A DNA stretch of 16,871 nt from JBGPJM01 sp041485385. GTDB lineage: Bacteria; Planctomycetota; Phycisphaerae; Phycisphaerales; UBA1924. Within the stretch, counting starts at the first letter, position 1; every line of letters begins with the position of its first letter. The stretch is taken from NCBI GenBank assembly GCA_041485385.1, contig JBGPJM010000096.1, positions 1-16,871 of the forward strand, in the 5' to 3' direction. Shown here one piece after another: positions 13,764 through 16,871 of the stretch. The translations under genes and the position numbers were made by a program. The notes beneath the pieces were generated by a model. That model was not told the origin of the DNA. It searched no databases and saw only the letters and a list, made by a program, of their open reading frames with translations.

Positions 13764-14915
13764 TTAGGAGGGCGGTGCCCTGCGGTAAACCATCATCGCG
13801 TCCTCGCCGCTGGGGGCGAGGCGATGGAGGCGGAAGGGGGCGGCCTTGGAGAGGGGCGTGGGGCGGCCACTGCCGAGGGGCGAGAGGGCCTTGCCATCGT
13901 TGAGCACTTTCGGGGCGACGAAGACCATGGCTTCGTCGACGAGGTCGTAGAAGAAAAGACGCGTGAGGAGCCCGGCGCCGCCTTCCACCAGGACGGTCGA
14001 GACGTCGTACCGATCGGCGAGCAGCTTGAGGATGTGGTGGAAGTCGAGGTCGTTGGTCTGGCTCACGCACGGAACGGCGATGACCTCGACGCCCCGTTCT
14101 TCCATGCGGGCGCGGCTGGCCTCGTTCTCCTTGTGGCGCGACTTGCGGCAGCAGACCAGCACCGGGCTCTGGCGCGCAGTCTCCAAGATCTTGTACTTCG
14201 TGCTGTTGACAACCTCAACGATCGGGAGGTCCAGGTCGCGATCAATCAGCACGCGCCGGGCGGTGCGCCGCAGGCGTGCGACGCCGCGGGCGGTGAGCAG
14301 CGGGTTATCGGCGATGACCGTGCCCTTGGCGGTGATGATCGCGTCCACGCGTGCGCGGAGCCGGTGGACGCGCCGGCGCGAGGCCTCGCAGGAGATCCAT
14401 TTCGAGTCGCCGTCGCGGTCGGCGATGTAGCCGTCGATCGTCTGCGCCCACTTGGCGATCACCCAGGGGAGGCCGGTGGTGATGCGTTTGACGAACGGGT
14501 CGGAGATCGAGCGGGCGAGCGGGCTGGCATCGGTGAACTCGACGGCGATGCCGGCCCCGCGGAGCGCCTCGGCGCCGCCGGCGGCCACGGGGTTGGGGTC
14601 GGGGCGGGCGCAGACGACGCGGGCGATACCGGCCTTGACGATGGCCTCCGTGCACGGCGGGGTTTTGCCGCGGTGGTGGCAGGGCTCGAGCGTGACGTAC
14701 ATGGTCGCGCCGCGCGGGTCGGCGCCGCGTGCGCGGCAGGCGCTCAGCGCCTCGATCTCGGCGTGCGGGCCGCCGAAGCGCCGGTGGTGGCCCAGGCCGA
14801 GGAGGTCCCCGTCCTTCACGATCGCCGCGCCGACCAGCGGGTTGGGCTCGACGTCGCCCTGGGCACGGAGGGCGGCTCGGGCAGCCATATCGAGATATCG
14901 CTTGGCGTCGAGCAT
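13764..14915 (-). CDS. ribD: Bifunctional riboflavin biosynthesis protein RibD (deaminase/reductase)
   Basis: Catalyses two consecutive riboflavin steps: deamination of the pyrimidinone 5-phosphate and then NADPH-dependent reduction of its ribosyl side chain. The N-terminal deaminase has zinc ligands His51 with Glu53 (PHAEIEAL), Cys79 (TLEPCHHRGKTPPC) and Cys88. The reductase half starts near residue 140 with FVKRITTGLPWVIAKWAQTIDG and includes SKWIS, the DAIITAKGTVIADNPLLTAR region and VLVEGGAGL. The 383 residues are close to the family norm. The ATG at 14915 is chosen because MLDAKRYLDMAARAAL is the usual beginning; the frame is open further upstream but runs into proline/arginine-rich non-protein sequence. 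It starts eight bases after the RNase HII-like stop, so the two are probably co-transcribed. Other rib genes are not in the window. Confidence 0.95.
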   Translation of the reverse strand: MLDAKRYLDMAARAALRAQGDVEPNPLVGAAIVKDGDLLGLGHHRRFGGPHAEIEALSACRARGADPRGATMYVTLEPCHHRGKTPPCTEAIVKAGIARVVCARPDPNPVAAGGAEALRGAGIAVEFTDASPLARSISDPFVKRITTGLPWVIAKWAQTIDGYIADRDGDSKWISCEASRRRVHRLRARVDAIITAKGTVIADNPLLTARGVARLRRTARRVLIDRDLDLPIVEVVNSTKYKILETARQSPVLVCCRKSRHKENEASRARMEERGVEVIAVPCVSQTNDLDFHHILKLLADRYDVSTVLVEGGAGLLTRLFFYDLVDEAMVFVAPKVLNDGKALSPLGSGRPTPLSKAAPFRLHRLAPSGEDAMMVYRRAPPS

Positions 14916-14923
14916 GCGGCGAC

Positions 14924-15964
14924 TCAGGCACGGCGGACAAGGGTGGCGCGAACAGGGCCGCTGAGGACGGGGGCGGCGTCGACGAGCCAGCGGCGCCCGT
15001 CCTGCGTGTACCCCGCGGTGGGCTTGAGCTCGGGCATGAGCGAGTTCCAGTAGCGGTTGAACCGGGCCATGGCCAGCTCGCGGACGAGCTTGGCGAGCAT
15101 GGACGCCAGCGCCACCGGGAGGTGGCGCGACTCGGACTCGGGCATGAAGGTCACGGTCATGGTCCGGGGGCGGTCGTCGCCGGGGATGCGGGAGCACGCG
15201 CCCTGGATGAGGTAGCGGCTGCGCTCGGGGGCTTCCTCCAGCGCGGCGACGCAGGCGCCGGGGAGGGCCGCGCCGAGGGAATCGGCGTAGCGGGTGCGCC
15301 CGCCCTGACGGTCGCAGACCAGGCGCGGGCCGCCGGGGCAGGCGGGGTCATCCACGGTGTGGTGGTCCCAGAGAAGGCGGAGGAAGCGCGTGATGGCTTG
15401 CCCGGTGGCGGCGGCCTTGGTGCCGCTGCGCGCGACGATCTCGTTGAAGGCGGCCTCGCCGATGGCGTGGCAGTGCATGCCCAGGATGCCGATGCCGGCG
15501 CGGGCCAGGGAGGTCCGGAGGACGTTGGCGGCGATGGCGATCTCGGCGGCGGAGGTGGAGACCGGGACGGGGAGCGGGTCGCCCGCATACCAGGGGTGTG
15601 GCTCTAGGGAGGCGTTGAGGCTTTCAAAGAGCGCGAGGTCCGTCAGAGGGAGCGCTGGCGGCGCGTCAGCGAACGGGGGCGGAAGGCAGGCGAGGAAGGC
15701 GAGGACGCCTCGCTCAAGGTGGGCGAGGGGGTGGCAGGTGTCGGAGTCGTTGGGGCGCTTGAGCTTCTTGGAGTCGTCGACGGCGATTCGCCGGCGCTTG
15801 TCGGCGGGCTTCCTGCAGACGCCGCCGGCGAGGAGCTTCCAGAGGTTCGGCGCGGGGTCGCCCGGCGACCAGTCGTCCAATCGGAAGACGGTCATCCCCA
15901 CACTCAGGGGGCCGAGCAACGGACCATACCCCGCCTCGTCGATTCCGGCGATGATGATCGGCAC
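14924..15964 (-). CDS. Divergent RNase HII/HIII-like protein
   Basis: Probably cleaves RNA in RNA-DNA hybrids or single ribonucleotides in DNA. The product opens with IIIAGIDEAGYGPLLGPLSVG, the family's DEAGRG active-site motif with Tyr in place of Arg (Asp9, Glu10). It continues with DSKKLKR (64-70), LVCDRQGGR (Asp218) and LASMLAKLVRELAM (286-299). The fourth acidic residue appears to be Glu296 rather than the usual Asp. KPTAGYTQDGRRWL (314-327) matches the usual C-terminal end. At 346 residues it is much longer than E. coli RNase HII (198), with added sequence between 75 and 210. The GTG start at 15964 is chosen because the conserved strand begins two residues later; no Shine-Dalgarno is seen. 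Activity and exact class (HII or HIII) are uncertain. It leads the ribD operon. Confidence 0.82.
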   Translation of the reverse strand: MPIIIAGIDEAGYGPLLGPLSVGMTVFRLDDWSPGDPAPNLWKLLAGGVCRKPADKRRRIAVDDSKKLKRPNDSDTCHPLAHLERGVLAFLACLPPPFADAPPALPLTDLALFESLNASLEPHPWYAGDPLPVPVSTSAAEIAIAANVLRTSLARAGIGILGMHCHAIGEAAFNEIVARSGTKAAATGQAITRFLRLLWDHHTVDDPACPGGPRLVCDRQGGRTRYADSLGAALPGACVAALEEAPERSRYLIQGACSRIPGDDRPRTMTVTFMPESESRHLPVALASMLAKLVRELAMARFNRYWNSLMPELKPTAGYTQDGRRWLVDAAPVLSGPVRATLVRRA

Positions 15965-16053
15965 AGCGCGATGGTACTGGCCCCGCCTCCGGCCCGTGCG
16001 CAACCGACAGATTCGTGCTCGCCGGGAGGGCCGGGCGCCCCCGCGCGCCCAAC

Positions 16054-16079
16054 GAAAAAGACCCCGTGACGGCACGGGG
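16054..16079 (-). terminator. Intrinsic terminator of the tRNA-Leu gene
   Basis: On the minus strand CCCCGTG, loop CCGT, CACGGGG (16062-16079) is followed directly by TCTTTTTCG (from 16061 downwards). This is a textbook hairpin plus T run a few bases after the tRNA 3' end, so the RNase HII-like gene downstream needs its own promoter. Confidence 0.85.
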
Positions 16080-16084
16080 CCCAA

Positions 16085-16170
16085 TGCGGATGAGAGGAGT
16101 CGAACCTCCAAGGGATTTTACTCCCACTAGGACCTGAACCTAGCGCGTCTGCCAGTTTCGCCACATCCGC
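16085..16170 (-). tRNA. tRNA-Leu (anticodon CAG)
   Basis: An 86-base tRNA reading CUG codons. The acceptor strand GCGGATG (from 16170) pairs with CATCCGC at the other end, with discriminator A at 16085. The anticodon stem is CTAGG/CCTAG with loop TTCAGGT, giving anticodon CAG. A long variable arm (GGGAG...TCCC region) marks class II, as expected for leucine. The T arm reads GGAGGTTCGACTCCTC. CCA is not encoded and must be added enzymatically. Confidence 0.96.
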
Positions 16171-16182
16171 GTAGCTGGGGCA

Positions 16183-16211
16183 ACGATACGCACGCCCGGC
16201 GGGGGCGGCAA
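16183..16211 (-). promoter_or_regulatory. Probable promoter of tRNA-Leu
   Basis: On the minus strand TTGCCG (16206-16211) and TATCGT (16183-16188) are spaced by exactly 17 bases, with four of six matches in each. The start would lie a few bases before the mature tRNA end at 16170. It lies in the 67-base gap after recA. Confidence 0.5.
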
Positions 16212-16237
16212 CGCGGCGGTGCGCCAGCGCAACGGGG

Positions 16238-16871
16238 CTATTCCTCGTCGGGGGCCTGGGCCTCCACCACGATCTTGGCCGGGAACGGCTTGGCGGCGCG
16301 GGCGATGAGGACCGCCTTGCGGATCTCGGCGAAGAGCTCGGGGTTTTCCTTCAGGAACTTCTTGGAGGTCTCGCGCCCCTGGCCGATGCGCAGGTCCTTG
16401 TAGCTGAACCACGAGCCGCTCTTGTCGACGATCGACGAGTCCACCGCGAGGTCGATGAGGTCGCCGGTGGTGGAGATGCCCTCGTCGAACATGATGTCGA
16501 ACTCCGCCTCGCGGAAGGGCGGGGCGATCTTGTTCTTGACGACGCGGGCGCGGACGCGGTTGCCGACGGCGACATCCCCCTCCTTGATGGAGCTGGTGCG
16601 CCGGATATCGATGCGGACCGAGGAGTAGAACTTGAGGGCCCGCCCGCCGGTGGTGGTCTCGGGCGAGCCGAACATGACGCCGATCTTCTCGCGGATCTGG
16701 TTGATGAAGATGACGGTGCAGTTGGAGCGGGAGATCACGCCGGTGAGCTTCCGCATGGCCTGGGACATGAGGCGGGCGTGGAGGCCGACGTGGGAGTCGC
16801 CCATGTCGCCCTCGATCTCGGCCTTGGGGATGAGGGCGGCGACCGAGTCGATGATGATCACGTCCACGGCG
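16238..16871 (-). CDS. recA: Recombinase RecA, C-terminal part (5' end outside window)
   Basis: Forms filaments on single-stranded DNA, drives homologous strand exchange and triggers the SOS response. The frame enters from beyond the window and reads AVDVIIIDSVAALIPKAEIEGDMGDSHVGL, covering the Walker B strand and loop L1. It continues through MSQAMRKLTG, FINQIREKIGVMFG and the loop L2 TTTGGRALKFYSSVR, all nearly invariant in RecA. The C-terminal domain contains FDIMFDEGIS and GSWFSYKDLRIGQGRE, and the protein ends in a short acidic tail (APDEE), shorter than the long acidic tail of E. coli RecA. The first roughly 140 residues, including Walker A, are not visible. A start codon visible near the edge (16867) is internal. 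The downstream neighbour is tRNA-Leu. Confidence 0.97.
   Translation of the reverse strand, partial: AVDVIIIDSVAALIPKAEIEGDMGDSHVGLHARLMSQAMRKLTGVISRSNCTVIFINQIREKIGVMFGSPETTTGGRALKFYSSVRIDIRRTSSIKEGDVAVGNRVRARVVKNKIAPPFREAEFDIMFDEGISTTGDLIDLAVDSSIVDKSGSWFSYKDLRIGQGRETSKKFLKENPELFAEIRKAVLIARAAKPFPAKIVVEAQAPDEE

Noticed and set aside
13665..15053. Open frame of 462 codons on the plus strand opposite ribD
   Set aside because: RibD on the other strand is unmistakable; the plus-strand frame is its complement shadow.
14916..15197. N-terminal extension of RibD by 94 codons
   Set aside because: It would overlap the RNase HII-like gene in another frame and adds Pro/Arg/His-rich sequence. The conserved RibD start is at 14915.
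15965..16111. N-terminal extension of the RNase HII-like protein
   Set aside because: It runs into the tRNA terminator and the tRNA gene, and the added residues are unlike protein. The GTG at 15964 fits the conserved first strand.
1..16871. CRISPR array, insertion sequence, prophage or integration site at the tRNA-Leu gene
   Set aside because: No regularly spaced repeats, transposase, integrase or duplicated tRNA 3' end could be seen. The tRNA is flanked by a terminator and housekeeping genes.

Overview
This is a very GC-rich chromosomal window with short intergenic gaps and several GTG/TTG starts. The best lineage clue is gene content. There is a secreted protein ending in two calcium-loop repeats of the GC-type dockerin style, a short PEP-CTERM-like sorting tail (small hydrophobic stretch, then five arginines), a long pseudopilin-like protein with the WLDGHV motif, and a secreted HEAT-like protein. 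Together these point to a planctomycete, most likely of the Phycisphaerae. This is inference from family style, not a measured placement.

Left part (1-3865): the 3' end of a biotin carboxylase gene (accC) faces rpiA across a strong bidirectional hairpin. On the minus strand an ALDH7-type aldehyde dehydrogenase overlaps rpiA by 8 bases, so the two look co-translated. The dehydrogenase is divergent from rdgB, which removes non-canonical purine nucleotides.

Centre (3866-7729): this is the most interesting region. A good sigma-70-like promoter starts right at the rdgB stop and is followed by a clear cobalamin riboswitch (about 3900-4112) with hairpins before the first start codon. It controls four tightly packed plus-strand genes: a secreted propeller-like protein with a C-terminal sorting tail, a secreted dockerin protein whose body resembles surface proteins of Bacteroidetes vitamin B12 uptake loci, a pseudopilin-like protein, and a small BFD-type [2Fe-2S] protein. 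I read this as a candidate corrinoid capture or processing operon of the planctomycete cell surface. No TonB receptor or BtuCDF transporter lies in the window.

Right part (7752-16871): a minus-strand secreted HEAT-like protein carries a degenerate receiver-like domain. After a 557-base non-coding stretch comes a response regulator whose DNA-binding domain is an N-terminal MerR/excisionase-type helix-turn-helix. Then follow an M42 aminopeptidase (minus), a YgfZ folate-binding Fe-S protein (plus), a ribD / RNase HII-like pair (minus), a tRNA-Leu(CAG) with its own promoter and terminator, and the 3' part of recA, cut by the window end. These are mostly housekeeping genes. There is no sign of insertion sequences, prophage, CRISPR or rRNA.
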